From Takakia lepidozioides (Eukaryota > Streptophyta > Takakiopsida > Takakiales > Takakiaceae): a stretch of 64,000 nt of DNA. The position numbers and the translations under genes are program-made. Positions 48,757 through 61,501 of the stretch are shown here, piece by piece. Within the stretch, counting starts at the first letter, position 1, and the number at the start of each line of letters is the position of its first letter. The DNA lies in NCBI GenBank assembly GCA_030704615.1, contig CM060733.1:26660001-26724000 (forward strand), in the 5' to 3' direction. The notes beneath the pieces are model-generated. The model saw nothing but the letters and a program-made list of their open reading frames with translations. It was not told where the DNA came from and did no database searches.

Positions 48757-51700
48757 TCATGGTGACAAAATGGGCTTGTCAAACTCAAATTGCTCTTGTA
48801 GGCAGGAAGGAGTGAGAAATAACTTCGCTGACAAACTCCAAGAACATGCTCTATCAGGCTCGAATGACACTGACTTCTCAAGGACAATCTCTTTCCAACT
48901 CCTTGAGCAACAGGAACCAAATGTGTGAGTGAGTAGTGTCATTAATACACTCGGATACTGAGGAAAAAAGAGAGGTGCTGACCTACCTTGGATGCTCCAC
49001 GTAAATGGCACAAGTAATCTACAAGGTCCAAATAGAAAGTGGTCTCAGACACCGAGAGTCAGTGTTTCGGGTCTGCACAGCTACCTCTAGCTCCCATTTG
49101 CATCTGCTCTTTCCCATCTTTTCATATACAAATCCAGCTCCATCCTGCACCTCTCGAGCACCTGCACCATTGCAGATCCATTTTACTTTTCATCTGATAG
49201 TTTCTGCAATCTTTCTACCTTCAGGTACTACATTTGGTGACATGCTTTTCACCCTAGAGAAAAGGCTTGGCCTTTTCTATCCCACTTTCCTGTGGAATAG
49301 CTCATACTACACAAATCCATCTTTTTTTATAAAGGCTTATTCAAACTACTACCAGGTATTCACTTAGTGTTGTAATTGTTCAATTACTAAACCCTCCCAC
49401 CACAATAAAGGACCAGAATCAGAGCCAAAAAATACTAACCACTTCCCGTGCTGGCTTCCCTTGATGTGGTTCTCCCTGAGACAAAAACAATGAGCAGGAG
49501 TGAGAACCCAGTCTTGCGCCCTTGCAAATGATTATCAGTACAAATAACACAGTGGGAGATTCACAACTAGACAAATAGGTAGAAGGACACAAGCTACTGA
49601 AGAGTGACTTTGCCTTCACCATACCCTCTAATACTGATGAGGATAATTGCAGGAAGTCAAGATGGAGCCTCAAGCACCCAATCCACGAGGTCCTCCCCGC
49701 CAATTGCTACTGGCTAGACTAAAATTCAACCGCCGTCTGATCTGTTATCATGGATTGGCAAATACTTCTGCACACTTGCCAAGCACAAAGCTTACCAGTA
49801 CACTGCATTATCATAGAGAAAATTCAGGCAATTAGCTTTCCTCTACACAAAAGAGAAAGAAGGAAGGGAAGTGCACCTGTTGTCCAAGAGAGGGAATAAC
49901 CTTGTGTTGGATCCACTGAGCATCAACCACCCCTATCTTCTCAAGTGCAGGCTGCAACCCAGGTATTCAACAAATCAGCACTGGCATCGACATGACATCG
50001 TGCTAGAAAGCTGTTTCTAGACATCTAAAGCCTAATTATAAGAAGTGAGGTCAGTTACATCAATGCAGCGATGAAGGCGGAAGTCCAGGCCCCACCCATG
50101 AACCAGGTCATTCTGCCGCCAACCAATGCCAATCACAGGTCTTAGCCATTGCTTGGTCCCCAACCTTTAGATTGGCCCTAAAAAAACTTTCCTTGCCAAA
50201 AATACTTGCAGCTTGTCCTACATGTCCCACACATCTTCACTTCGTAAATCCTCTCAACAAATCCCTTTACACTTGCCAATCCTCGTTTGACAACCTTAAG
50301 CACCAGATATGTGATACTTAAAATGGATACAATGCTCCCTGAAACAATTTAAGTAGGAAGACAAGTAACAAGCTCACAAGCCCACTTTCTTTGGGATGAA
50401 GTAACCTGTATAATATACCAAACACATTGCCATGCTTTTCGAGAAAAGACGGGGGCCATGATTTCTACAAACCTGCAGTAGTCACACAAAGCCAGGTTGA
50501 GCCAAAAATTCCAGTCCACTGTCACGGAAGCTCAGCCTTTCAGCAAAGGCAATGTTGTTAAGGAGGCCTGATCCGGACTTCCCAGCTCAACTCACTATGT
50601 CCAGATGCATTGATAATATGTCCATCTGATTCACTAAGAAGAGGCTCTGAACAAAACAAGTATCCTGGGTGCACATGATACCTAATATATAAAGCCACAC
50701 CATCTTTCTGTTCAATAGATATTACATAGATCGCGGAAGGTTACCGCACCCTTCACATGGTGGCTTGTGTGGATCTGAACACAAGCCCGGCTTTTCTTCC
50801 GCCACCCTGAAGAGACACAACACAAGCACTTTAGTTGTAAATCAGGGTGCATTTGATTTTGACAAGTTCATGATGCAAGCTTAAGCAACGCACGGCTATG
50901 AAGGCCTGTCCTATTGTTCTTCATTAGACCACTTTTTGTTGTGGTCATTAGATGACAAGGAGCTCGGTTAAGATTCAAGTGTACTGTTGTCCTTTCAGAA
51001 TAGTTGTTATGGAGGAAGATGGACCATACAGTTTGGTTAGTCAGGATATTGGATAGGAGGTGTTCACATCAAAGTATCAGCTCAACATGTTGAAGATCAT
51101 ACACATTGTCACAGTAGGTGTGATTATTTGCGAAGGTTTTCTTGTGTGTTATGATTTCGAACTAAACTCCAGTGTGGCCAGCGTATAGCTAAGTGGAATT
51201 ACCCACGCTTGCACTCAACAACAAATGCTTACCTGTGAACCTCAACGTCGGCCTGGCGTTTAGTCATTTGCCAAGACACACCCCAATCAGGCTCGAGGCC
51301 AACACCCCGATCAGGCTCCAGGGCTGGTTGCGATATCTCTAGCCCATACTTCTCCACGAGTTCTATGTACCTGCATAACGGACTTCCCCACCCACTTATC
51401 CCATGAAACTTATACGCCCTCTAAGATATGCCATGGCCCACAACACTGGGAGCAGCAAGTAGAGATCTTGCAGCAGGGGAAGCAGGTTCACCACCTTATT
51501 TCGTCCACCATCGACAGATTCTACGCTGTAACCAGCGACGTGACTTAGATATTTGCAAATCACAAAGAGTGAGCCAAAGATAATTGGAATGAGGGAGTTC
51601 AAACAGACCTTTCTGAGTCGAAGTGCTCCAAATCGAGATCCTCGTCCCAAATAAATATGTACTCATATGGGTCCACAATATCTGGGTGCAAAAACCGCTT

Positions 51701-54700
51701 CGCATACCACCTGAAAAGTACGTCATTCCGATGTCACAGCAAGAACGGCATCTCAGTCTACCAAGTCAGTGGAATGGTAGGATGTCATTCTCTCTCTGCT
51801 GCTCCTTCGACACTAACACAACAATATGCAAGTGTTGATACATGAAGGGAAAAACTGCAAAGAGAACCTACCACTTGGCTTGTTTGCTGGCACTGACATG
51901 TATAGCACTTTTAGCCCAGTCAAAGACATCCCACTCATTAACATGCCCATCGTAATGGAAAAGCATAATTTGCCAGTCCTTGGAAAACTGCACACAAATG
52001 CTTACCCCGTCAGTTTCGTAATATATAGAGCATGGACAAACCCCAAAAATCAACTGTCTGGATTCCGACCTGAATTCCACAGATTGAGGTGCATGCATAT
52101 ATGGGTGACCCCCCTCAGAGTTGGCCTTCCAGTGCACACACCCCTCACAACAGGAGATGACAATGAATGCGATGCTCATGTTCAGAATGAGCTTGAATTG
52201 ACTTGAGTGTTCCACTGAGAATTGCGTAACGTACATGGCCGACTGCTTGATTGACCAGATCCTTTTGGTCCAATCCAACAGTTATGGTCAATAGATACTT
52301 CGGCTTTACTGGCAAATCCTGCACAGTGTGACAGTGAAAATGCTCACAACTGCTAAAAAACGTCTATGGTTTCAGACAGAACAATGATCTACATGGAGAG
52401 AGTATCATCAACCTGAATAATACATATAAATATGTTCTCTCTTCAATGGCTTGCCAGCAATTTTGTTCCCTGATCTGGTACAAGTATAGGTAGATCATCC
52501 TAAGGAATTATGGACCTGGATACGTCCGAGCAGTTCTTCTCTTTCACTAGCAAAAAAGCTAGACTTCCTTTGTCAGAAATAGAACACTAAATGGTTTCAA
52601 AGCCACAATTTTCGTGTGAGAAACTCGAAGACTATTTGAGGCTCAACTTGGGACAAATTAAGATCGCTAAAACGAGATTGCAATCAGAAAAAGTGTTAAA
52701 AGTGGGTCAAAGTGATAGATTTCTTGGAAGCATTCTCTCCTTAAGAATGCACTCTGTGAACGCTGTGGTCTAGGAATCGTAGAGAGACTACAACGCATTC
52801 TGTGGCCCCCCGAATTGTTTGGCCCCTGGTCAAGGTAGTTTACCCAAGCCCAGGATGATAGACCCCCAGCTCGGACAGCCACTTGCATGCTCTATATTTG
52901 AAACTCCTAGATGCGCCACAATGGCAGGACGTAAGTGGACTCTCCGACAATCGTCTCTTACAACAATCTATCTGCTTTCTACAATTTTGAAGAATATCTG
53001 AGGATTGAATCTAAGAAAGCATGGATAAAACTATGTTTAGATATATATGTGAGTTAGGAGTCTGATCCACATACACCCACTGTCGCTTCAGACTATCTCT
53101 GAGGACCTCCAGGTGATCACAGGCAAAACATACACTCTACTACGGCTTCTACACCACCTGGGGCCTTCAGGGATCATGTACAACAAGAATGCAACTGGCC
53201 TGGCAGATCCCATGCCAGTTGTGCCACTCCACTCTCGATCCAAATTCCTTTGAGTTTAATTGCATCATCATCTTCTCACCTTCTTTTTTTTTTCCCAGAG
53301 GCCCTGGAATATTTTATTAATGGATAAAACGGAGACAGGAGGAAAAAATAACCTCACTATAATAACAAGCCTAAAACAGCGATGGGCTCTCTTGCTTTCT
53401 CACAACATAAGAGGAAGGTGAGAGTAAGGGGCATGACTGAGCACAACACACCAATCGGAGCCTTGACATGGTGTAAGGTCCTTTGACCACATTTTCTCCA
53501 TTGACTTCAACCTGTTGCAAAGTCTCTCTCTGCAAGAGAGCCAACAAACGTATGCCTGGCCCAGCCAGAATCCATTGAGCATTGCTTGGTTGATTGCCCA
53601 CTCTCCAACAGAGTATGGAGAACTTCGTTGACCTTTTACTCCAATTGGGAGTCTTTTCCTTCTCCCCTACCTTCTCTGCTGTAGTTGAATTTGCTGCCTA
53701 GTCATATGCTTTGTCGTTGCCCTGTGTGGGCTTGTCTTAGGGCTCACACATTGTGGAACCTTTGGAAAGCTGGGTGTGCTTTGGTTTATGAAGGGAAACC
53801 CCCCAGGGGCAGATCCATACTTTTTTCGCATCTACCATCGCATCTACTAGGACCTGCTTACTGAGGGGAGAAAAGCTTGGGGCACTTTGATTGCAGCTCT
53901 TTCCAGATCTTCAGAACAACGCGGGAGGAAGCTCCTCCATGATTTTCAGCAGTCCTGGGCAAAAACGACACTCTAGGCACCACTCTTCCAAGCATGCGGT
54001 TCATTTGGCAAGTCACCAACCCCACTGCCTGGGGTGTCCCCTGGTGAGGGGGAAGACGGTGACTACAATTTGGAGGAACAAGAAGACCAGGGTCACAAAG
54101 TTTAGAACCCAGCTGCGGTTTTAGTTCCAATCTTCTTGCTTCCTTATCTTTTTCCTTTCCCCTGCTAGGCAATTCGAGATCAGGCACTGTCTGACTTGTC
54201 TCCCTGTCAGGTGTTAGTGGACAACATTGTTTGGCTGCGCCTTGTCTTTTATTACGATCAGGCAATGTTTGGCCTTCCACCAGGAATCATCTTCGACTTA
54301 GGAACTCCAGCCTTCACTGGGCTTCCCTTCTGGTGTCTCAGGAATAGGGTTTCTCTCCTTCCCAATTTACTCCCCGCTTCATCTCTCTCCCTTTCTTGAA
54401 CCTAGTTTAGCTAGTTTGCTATGGTTTCGGGGCTCGGCGAGCCTTCACGGCCTCCCTCGTGGTTATTTTTCCCACCATATGTGAACTCTTATTTATTGGC
54501 CCTGCCCCACAAGGTAGGGACTACAAAGGGACAACGCATCAAGTTGGCCAAAGTACCCTCAACCTTATATCATGGGTTGTTCCCATGAGACGTAATGGGG
54601 ACATGAAAGTTTTTATAAGTTCCCAGTTGGGCACATGTTACACTACACGGGGCTACTCATCGAGTTGGCCAAAGTGCCCTTAACCTTATATCATGGGTTG

Positions 54701-57700
54701 TTCCCATGAGACGTAATGGGGACATGAAAGTTTTTATAAGTTCCCAGTTGGGCACATGTTACACTTCACGGGGCTACTCATCGAGTTGGCCAAAGTGCCC
54801 TTAACCTTATATCATGGGTTGTTCCCATGAGACGTAATGGGGACATGAAAGTTTTTATAAGTTCCCAGTTGGGCACATGTTACACTTCACGGGGCTACTC
54901 ATCGAGTTGGCCAAAGTGATCGAGTTGGCCAAAGTGCCCTTAACCTTATATCATGGGTTGTTCCCATGAGACGTAATGGGGACATGAAAGTTTTTATAAG
55001 TTCCCATTTGGGCACATGTTACACTTCACGGGCCTACTCATCGAGTTGGCCAAAGTGCCCTTAACCTTATATCATGGGTTGTTCCCATGAAAGTTTTTAA
55101 TTCCCAGTTGGGCACACGTTACACTTCATATCAAATATATATATATATATATAACGCCTCCCCGAAGCTTATGATGTCACTTCACACTTTCATGACACAC
55201 CAGATCGTGGATTGAACCCACAACCACATCAACCCATTACCACTCGGCTACATGTTGGTTGTCCACTTCATATCAATAAAACAATGGCAGGGCCTCCATG
55301 TATCTCATGCCTTGTTTAATTTGATTAAAAGGGCTTTTGACCCCCTTTCTCTAAAAAAAAACAAAAAACAAAAACAAACAAACGCATGGAATTCATGCAA
55401 GCCCTGCCATATAGTAATTATGAATAGGTAGTAAAAATCTGGAAGATCACATAGTGTCTATTAACAAATGCATGCAATTCATGCAAGCCCTGGCCTCTAG
55501 TAATTATGAATTGATAGTAAAAATTTGGCAGTGTTTATTAATAAAAATCGCGGTAACAGGACTTGAGCCCTGAATCACCCGGTGGCATGTAGGGTAATAT
55601 CCTCATTTATGGCATGCACAAGAAGTTGAACTCCAGTGCTAAAGGCCAAACAAAACTGGGATCTCATTCATTAGAAATATGGGCAGAATATTTGGTGGCA
55701 ACTGTCTTGATCAAATTGGAAGTCTAATCGAAATTATCGATGCTAAAGCGTAAAGGAGCTGAACCCTTTGCGCAGTCCTGCCTTAGGAAGGCAGGCCAAT
55801 AAATATCACGGTAACAGGATTTGAGGCCCGAATCACCCATGTGGCACGCACGGTAATATCCAATGGACTTTCCTTTACGACATGCACAAGAAGTTGAATG
55901 GATGTCATTCATTAAAAGACAAAATATTCTATTGACAACTGTCTCGATCGAATTCGAATCGTAATCTCGAAAATATCAGTACTAAAGCAACTGAAAACCC
56001 TTTGTGTAGTCCCGCCTTAGCAGGGCCAACAAAATAATTCCCACTTTGTTAGGAATGAGAAATGATATACATTTGAGGAATGATGAAATCTCTAACATCT
56101 TTATTTGCTGAAAAACAGAAGAGAAAAATGAGGTAAAAACAAATCCCCAATGAGATAAAATGACCAACTAAGATTTCATTTTGTTTTTATTGCTTTTGGA
56201 AATAGGGGCTCCCTAGCAGTGGACATTGCATTAGACAAAATGAGATAAAAGAAAATAATAATAATTAATAATAATAATAATAAAGAGAGTGAGAAATTCT
56301 TCTAAGGAGTGATGAAATCCCTAACATCTTTAGGAGAGAACGATGAAGACAACCATGAGATTAAAACAAACTGACCAACTGAGATTTTTTTGTTTTTTTG
56401 ATATCGGTGAACCATGGTTGGTTCCTTTGCTACCGTTGTGTTGTTTTGGGAGGTTCCCCGCGATTGTTTTGCCTAATGGCCTTCGCGAGGTCATTTTTCC
56501 TCATCCTTTAATTTGGGTATCAGGGCTATGGTCCCTTTCATTAAAAATAGAAAAAAAATAGAAAAAAATAGAGAGGAAGCCGTGGATTTTATTTTTTTTA
56601 AGGGAAATACCTGGGAGCGACAACTCACAAATTAGGCCCCTTGAAAGGGAGAAGAGAAAATAACCTCTTTCACGGTAACCTCGCCCTGAAGGCCGCTTTC
56701 GAATGGGACACCGCCCAAGGGAATGGGAAGAAGAACATACCACACCCATCAAGGTAGCAAGATTTGATCCCAGAATCATCTGGGTGGCACTGAGTGCACT
56801 ATCCAACTGAGCTATTGACTGTTGGTGTGGAAATTGTATTTAGTTAAAAAAGAAAAATAAGGTAAAACTAACAATAAATAAATAATAATACTAGTTATGT
56901 AGAAATTATGTGTCAATGTTGTGATTTGAGAAAGCTATGCTTGCATATAAAAGCATATAAAAATAAAAATATTTTGAAATTGTTTATATTGCAAAAATAG
57001 GCCTAAGACTATCACAAGAAAAACAACACAATTAAAATAAGTCTGCGATGTCACTCAGTTAACTTCGTCCGACATGGCTTGAGAGGTTGTTACAGAGCTT
57101 GTTATGGGAAAAAAATAATCAAGATTTCTCATTACATTATCGACCTGACAAAAAATCTTGGAATGATTGATCTAAGATATTAAAATAAAAAATAATGTAT
57201 AAGTGGTCGAAACGGAAGCCTTTAGGGTGAAGTGACACCATGAGCTATGCCTTCTTGGGGAGGAGTCTTCCTCCTCCTCTGTCTAAGTGGTCAATTGAAA
57301 AGTAATTAGGATTAATGCAAACATGTCAACATCCGTACCTCTGCCGGATTTCCCCATAATCTTCGAAGATGGAGGTCTGAAAGTGGGTTAAGTATATTTT
57401 GCGGAAGAGATTTTGCAATACCCTGCGGTTGTGCATCAAGACATATGATACATGTGCTTGAAATTATCTCATATTTAATTAGGTCCATACTACATTGCCT
57501 CATTTGTTTCTAAACCTATTGCCTAATCACTATCAAGAAGTGATCACATTAAGTTTCATCATAGTGGAGTGTTGAGAGAGTTGTTGTGATCATTAACTGA
57601 AGGAACCATATCATTGTGAGAGATAGAGGAAGAAAGTGTTTCTAACTCTTTAGTGGCTTTTAAGCCCATGTTTGTGCTTGATTGTTGTTTTGAAGATATA

Positions 57701-58125
57701 GTCATACATTTGTAAAATAAAACAAATTGGGAATACGACAAGGGTTGACGATTGATAATTACCTGGTGAAGTTTTAAAGATCCTGCGGGAGCAGGTTTTC
57801 GATAATTGACATGTTGCAGTTGCTGAAAATGAAGACCCGTCAAATTATTTGATGGGATGCCAAACTGTATAATACGTTGTCAACAACATCAAGGCTATCA
57901 CTTCCATGTTGTGATCAGCAAATCATATTTAAGATCAAAGCAATATGAACAAACTTGTCTAAAGTACCCATGCCATGCATTTATCTGCAGAAAGTTAGGG
58001 CCAAAGGACCTCAACTATGTATCAAATGCAACCCTTTGTTCATATGTTTATACCTTCAGGAAGGTGAACCCAATTACACCTCCAAATACAACTCCATAAA
58101 AAACTGCGCCAATTGTTTTCAACAT
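48757..58125 (-). CDS. DUF707 family protein (twelve exons assembled, 3' end uncertain)
   Basis: Exons in order: 58125-58054, 57822-57763, 57422-57339, 52318-52235, 51987-51872, 51710-51609, 51370-51233, 50806-50750, 50472-50406, 50112-50059, 49951-49877, 49475-49440. All phases agree and all borders are GT/AG. Exon 1 encodes a single membrane anchor (V-F-Y-G-V-V-F-G-G-V-I-G-F). The conserved DUF707 blocks follow: R-R-L-W-G-N-P, D-L-P-V-K-P-K-Y-L-L-T-I-T-V-G-L, I-M-L-F-H-Y-D-G, A-I-H-V-S-A, W-W-Y-A-K-R-F-L-H-P-D-I-V, Y-I-F-I-W-D-E-D-L, G-L-E-I-S-Q-P-A-L, F-V-E-I-M-A-P-V-F-S-R, N-D-L-V-H-G-W-G-L-D-F and K-I-G-V-V-D-A-Q-W-I. The family is plant-wide, of unknown activity; topology and the acidic W-D-E-D motif would fit a type II secretory glycosyltransferase-like protein (inference). 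The last exon may lie at about 48.9-48.76 kb (R-S-W-K-E-I-V-L), but its splice phase does not fit. The third intron is about 5 kb and repeat-filled. Confidence 0.85.
52319..54523. other. Part of the 5-kb DUF707 intron
   Basis: Intronic on the minus strand. Apart from an SINE-tail-like piece near 53290-53340 nothing was recognised. Confidence 0.5.
54527..55122. repeat. 121-bp tandem repeat, five copies
   Basis: The word 'ttggccaaagt' recurs at 54544, 54665, 54786, 54907/54925 and 55046, so the period is 121 bp. Copies 2 to 4 are almost identical. Copy 1 differs at several sites. Copy 4 starts with an extra 18-bp duplication (atcgagttggccaaagtg), and copy 5 has lost about 30 bases. Each unit contains 'catgggttgttcccatgag', an imperfect palindrome. 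It lies inside the long DUF707 intron. Confidence 0.92.
55131..55330 (-). mobile_element. SINE-like tRNA-derived element
   Basis: On the minus strand 'gtagccgagtggtaatgg' (A box) and 'gtgggttcaatccacgatc' (B box, GGTTCAATCC core) are about 30 bases apart, as in a tRNA gene, but there is no cloverleaf. A (TA)n tract and the 'cttatgatgtcacttcac' module lie beside it; 'gcagggcctccatg' on the plus strand is shared with the 43.4-kb copy. Confidence 0.5.
55540..55985 (-). mobile_element. Two tandem SINE-like copies
   Basis: Positions 55545-55640 and 55795-55900 share 'cggtaacaggacttgag/cggtaacaggatttgag', 'gaatcaccc', 'ggtaatatcc' and 'gcacaagaagttgaa'. Read on the minus strand they carry B-box-like 'gggctcaagtcc' and 'gcctcaaatcc'. 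They are related to the tRNA-derived copy at 56.7 kb. Confidence 0.45.
56400..56560 (+). mobile_element. SINE 3'-end-like segment
   Basis: 'gggtatcagggctatggtcc' followed by 'ctttcattaaaaatag' and an A-rich run matches the tail structure of the element ending at 43760. Confidence 0.35.
56735..56815 (-). mobile_element. tRNA-derived SINE head
   Basis: Minus strand: 'tagctcagttggatagtgc' is a good tRNA A-box region and 'gggatcaaatcttgc' is a B-box-like block 33 bases later. The anticodon arm does not pair as in a functional tRNA, so I call it a SINE or tRNA relic. The segment downstream on that strand (to about 56560) is A/T rich. Confidence 0.5.
56816..57338. other. Upstream end of the 5-kb DUF707 intron
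   Basis: AT-rich; an inverted relic of the 'catggtgtcacttca' module lies at about 57215-57250. Confidence 0.5.
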
Positions 58126-60920
58126 GTCATTCGGCGTTTTGGAGAGCAACAACAATATAACACAATCTATAAGATGGGGATAAGATAATAATCTTGGACT
58201 CCATACAACTAGATCAATCAATCATCAAGCAAATATTGTTTATATGTATTAATAAGATAAAGTGGCTCTTAGTTACAATGGCATTTGCCACAACATTCTC
58301 TCTTTCTTTCCATATGTATCATTGTCATATATTTGAACCCAATAAGAATTAGCTGAAAGCTCATCACATTGTACATCAGATAGTTGAGGCTTATATCTTA
58401 ACTATATGTTGAAAAATACAAATTTTCCAACTATTAGACTTTCTCCGTCATATAAAATGGAGATCTACCACTATGTCTTAATTTATTAGAGAGTACTATG
58501 GAAAATGTAAAATATAACATGTTGGATTTAGACTCCATGGTGATTGTGCATATAACAATCAAGTCATTGCTCTCCAAAATAACTCCATCAAGAAAGAGAG
58601 CACAAGCTCACAACTACAACAGTATAACAACTTCCATACAATTGGATGTTACTTTAAAGATGTGGATCATATTCATCTTAGAAATGAATAATTCCACCAA
58701 TCAAAGAAATATGAATATTGATCATTTACATAAATGCAGTGAGCACCCCAAGTTTTTGGGAAAAAAAAAATCAGCTAACAAGATGTCCGAATTAAGATGG
58801 CTATTGCATGTGGCCCCACCTAGCTATTACATATCCTATAAAAATGGCGAATGTATATAGGGCCTTGTTGGACTTCATGCATGCGCCAAGTTGACGAAGC
58901 TTCTAGATGTAAAGATATGGGATACATCAACCTGACCACTTCACAATTCTATTACGATAAATATCTCAGTTTGCATGTTATAACAACAATCGTGTCAGTA
59001 CATTTGAATCATGGCGTTGAAAAGAATTACATAATCAAGCGCAAATCAACAAATCATTACAAGGAAAGCTAGATATGAATATATTAGTCTATCATGATAA
59101 AAAACTTTAGCAAATAACGAAATGATATTGTCAAATGTGTCAATTAATAAGTTGATAGTTTAATATCAAGTTGATTTGATATCTAAATTTGTCATGTCAA
59201 TAAAAATTCAACGCACTTGAGTAGAATGTGGTTCTTCACTTCAACTTGCACCATGTAATGTCATTTAAGCTCATTGGGGTGTTGTTGTTTGTAACTGTGA
59301 ACTTCCCTTCAAACAAGCAGACAGTGGTCTCCACACATATAAAAACGTCTTATGCACCATGTGGGAGATCAAGATAGGATCAACAACTTGAAGAGCAGTG
59401 TACGATCTCGGACCCCCACCGTGTCTCCATAAGCTTGTTCAACAATATAGAAAACCACTCCATTAGCTACACACCACGACTTTCTTGTCCAATTTTTGGG
59501 CTTTGGTGCAATGAGCGCAGCCGGGTTCGTTCTTGAATGGGTGTTACGAAGACTTGTTAGGCTGGTGATGTCCGCTTGGGAAAGGGCCTAAAGCAAGGGC
59601 CCACATAGCCAACCCATCCAGAATGCTAAGTAACAAGGTGCAAGTAGAGGCGACAGGGGTGAGTGTTTTATCGGTATGCAAACGTTAGTTGATCAACTTA
59701 TCAACATCTGCAATTCATCTGTCAGAGTTCAATCGACATGAGATTGTCATCATCAGCCCTATAGAGAATAACCGACTGTTGGTGTGTCACTTGTTACGTG
59801 GCTCGAAAGATGTGTCTGGTTATGCTGCATGCACAAACACCCAAGCAAGGGTCTCCATGCTTTGCTCTTATAGAGTTCAATATGAATAGACTGCAATCCT
59901 CTACCCATTGTTCATAACTCAATTTTAACTAATTCCGGACTTGAGATGAGTCCAAAAATAAGAATAAGTGAATAAAAAAATAATTTTTATTCTACTAACA
60001 ATACGTTAGTGCCATTACAAATTAGTCATATATACTTTGATCAACTTTAGAAATGTTCGCAGATGTTGGACAAATGAAAAACTTTGACTCTAATGCCGAT
60101 GTTCACAAAGAGAGATAAAGGACAGAATATATACTTCAACCACATCATGTAGAGCTTAAAGTCCAAAACTGACAAAAAGTGGAAACAAACATTAAAATCA
60201 GGAGAGCTTCATTCATAGTTTAGATCATCCAATAGAAATGACAAATCAAACTTGGACACAGATGAGAATAGATCATTTTTATTTTCGAATGTCATTGAAT
60301 GCACAATGATATTCACTACATGCGACCTTGACATGTAAGTCGAACTGTACAGATATACACTAAAGAACTTGTGATTTTTACAGTAAATTATCTATATGCC
60401 CTGCCATAGCCGTAAATAATACTATAATTGTTAAGAACTAACATCATGGGATGACATATTCTAGACTTGAGAAGCCGTCCTTCCGACTTGTATTCAGGGG
60501 CTGAGTTCGAAGACACCTCCTCATGCCCCATCCGATTCCAGCTTGATTTTCTGCACCAGAAGATAATGATCCATTTTCTGAATGGTCAAATAGATCATCA
60601 GAATTGATACTGGAACGTGTGGTTGACGAAGATTCAGATCTTGAACCATTTCGATTTTGAACCATTTTGACGAATGTTTGCTTTCTCTTTGAGAACCAGA
60701 GTCCTCAACTCATACTCGTAAGTCACTGAAAAATATCGAAGCCCACAAACCCAATCAGAAACGACCGGCTAATTGAGAAACTAAAAAAAAGAACAGTACA
60801 TACCTAAAAAGAGTGCATGTTATCATTCAATATTTATGTAACTTTGACATGAATGGTGAAGTACATACCAAGGTAATTAGGCTGACTTGTCCACGGATGG
60901 AAAACAGAAGGATCCAAATA
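58126..60920. other. Upstream of the DUF707 gene; no gene recognised
   Basis: AT-rich, with several open frames lacking any family resemblance (for example 58498-58860, plus strand). A Ser-rich minus-strand frame at 60665-60444 is bounded by a Met and a stop but is unassigned. Confidence 0.4.
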
Positions 60921-61501
60921 TCACCCATACCAAGACCATAGTGGGTGATCCCGATCTATCGCTGCGCGAGATGCTTTTGCAAAGCTCTCACTCACGTACT
61001 CAACAACACTGGATACTCCTATCATGTTTGAGATGAATGGTCATACTGCATCATTTATATTAGACAGCTTATTTTTTGACCCATTAAAAGTTAAAGGGAA
61101 ATATCTAGTATTTGCAGGGTTTCTGAGTGATTTTGATGGTTCATCATCCACCAGAAGGATTTGCCCTTCCTTCACAAACATTTTTTCAGGAAAACTAGTA
61201 AGAACGGTTTGAATATCCTTAATGAGATATCTCATCCCAGACTTAAGATAGTCAAAGGTCGCATTGCAATGCTCATTGGACCAAACAAAACAGAAGAGCT
61301 TCATCATATCAATGGCCGAGGAATGACAAAAGGAGTATCTGGGACCTTAATGGTCATATTTCTCCACGAAAATCTGTTTTTGAACATCTCTCTTCCGGTC
61401 GGAGGTGGTCGATAGCAAATGAGACCATTAATATTCAATATTATGAGCTTCATCCGCCTCTTCGGAGTAGAGGCATCCCTGTCCGAAGAAGCATAATTCT
61501 C
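60921..61501 (-). pseudogene. FCP1/NIF-like phosphatase-fold copy 1, broken
   Basis: After an acceptor (tttcag, ending 61502) the frame reads to M-K-L-I-I-L-N-I-N-G-L-I-C-Y-R, the motif I region of a plant FCP1/NLI-interacting-factor subfamily, then hits stops at about 61306. The continuation is in another frame: L-F-C-F-V-W-S-N-E-H (motif II region) and Q-I-L-L-V-D-D-E-P-S-K-S-L (motif IV, paired Asp). A TGA at 61041-61043 follows, and 40 further in-frame codons include V-V-E-Y-V-S-E-S-F-A-K and end at 60921. Motif I lacks both catalytic Asp residues (DxDxT reads N-I-N), so even an intact product would not be a normal phosphatase. An intron could explain one of the breaks. Confidence 0.55.

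Noticed and set aside
49005-49367. Plus-strand frame of 120 codons
   Set aside because: It overlaps the DUF707 3' region antisense, is low in complexity and has no recognisable family.
56735-56815. Functional tRNA gene
   Set aside because: A and B boxes are present but acceptor and anticodon stems do not pair convincingly; a SINE head is more likely.
58498-58860. Plus-strand frame of 120 codons in AT-rich DNA
   Set aside because: Composition follows the local base content; no motif or homologue was recognised.
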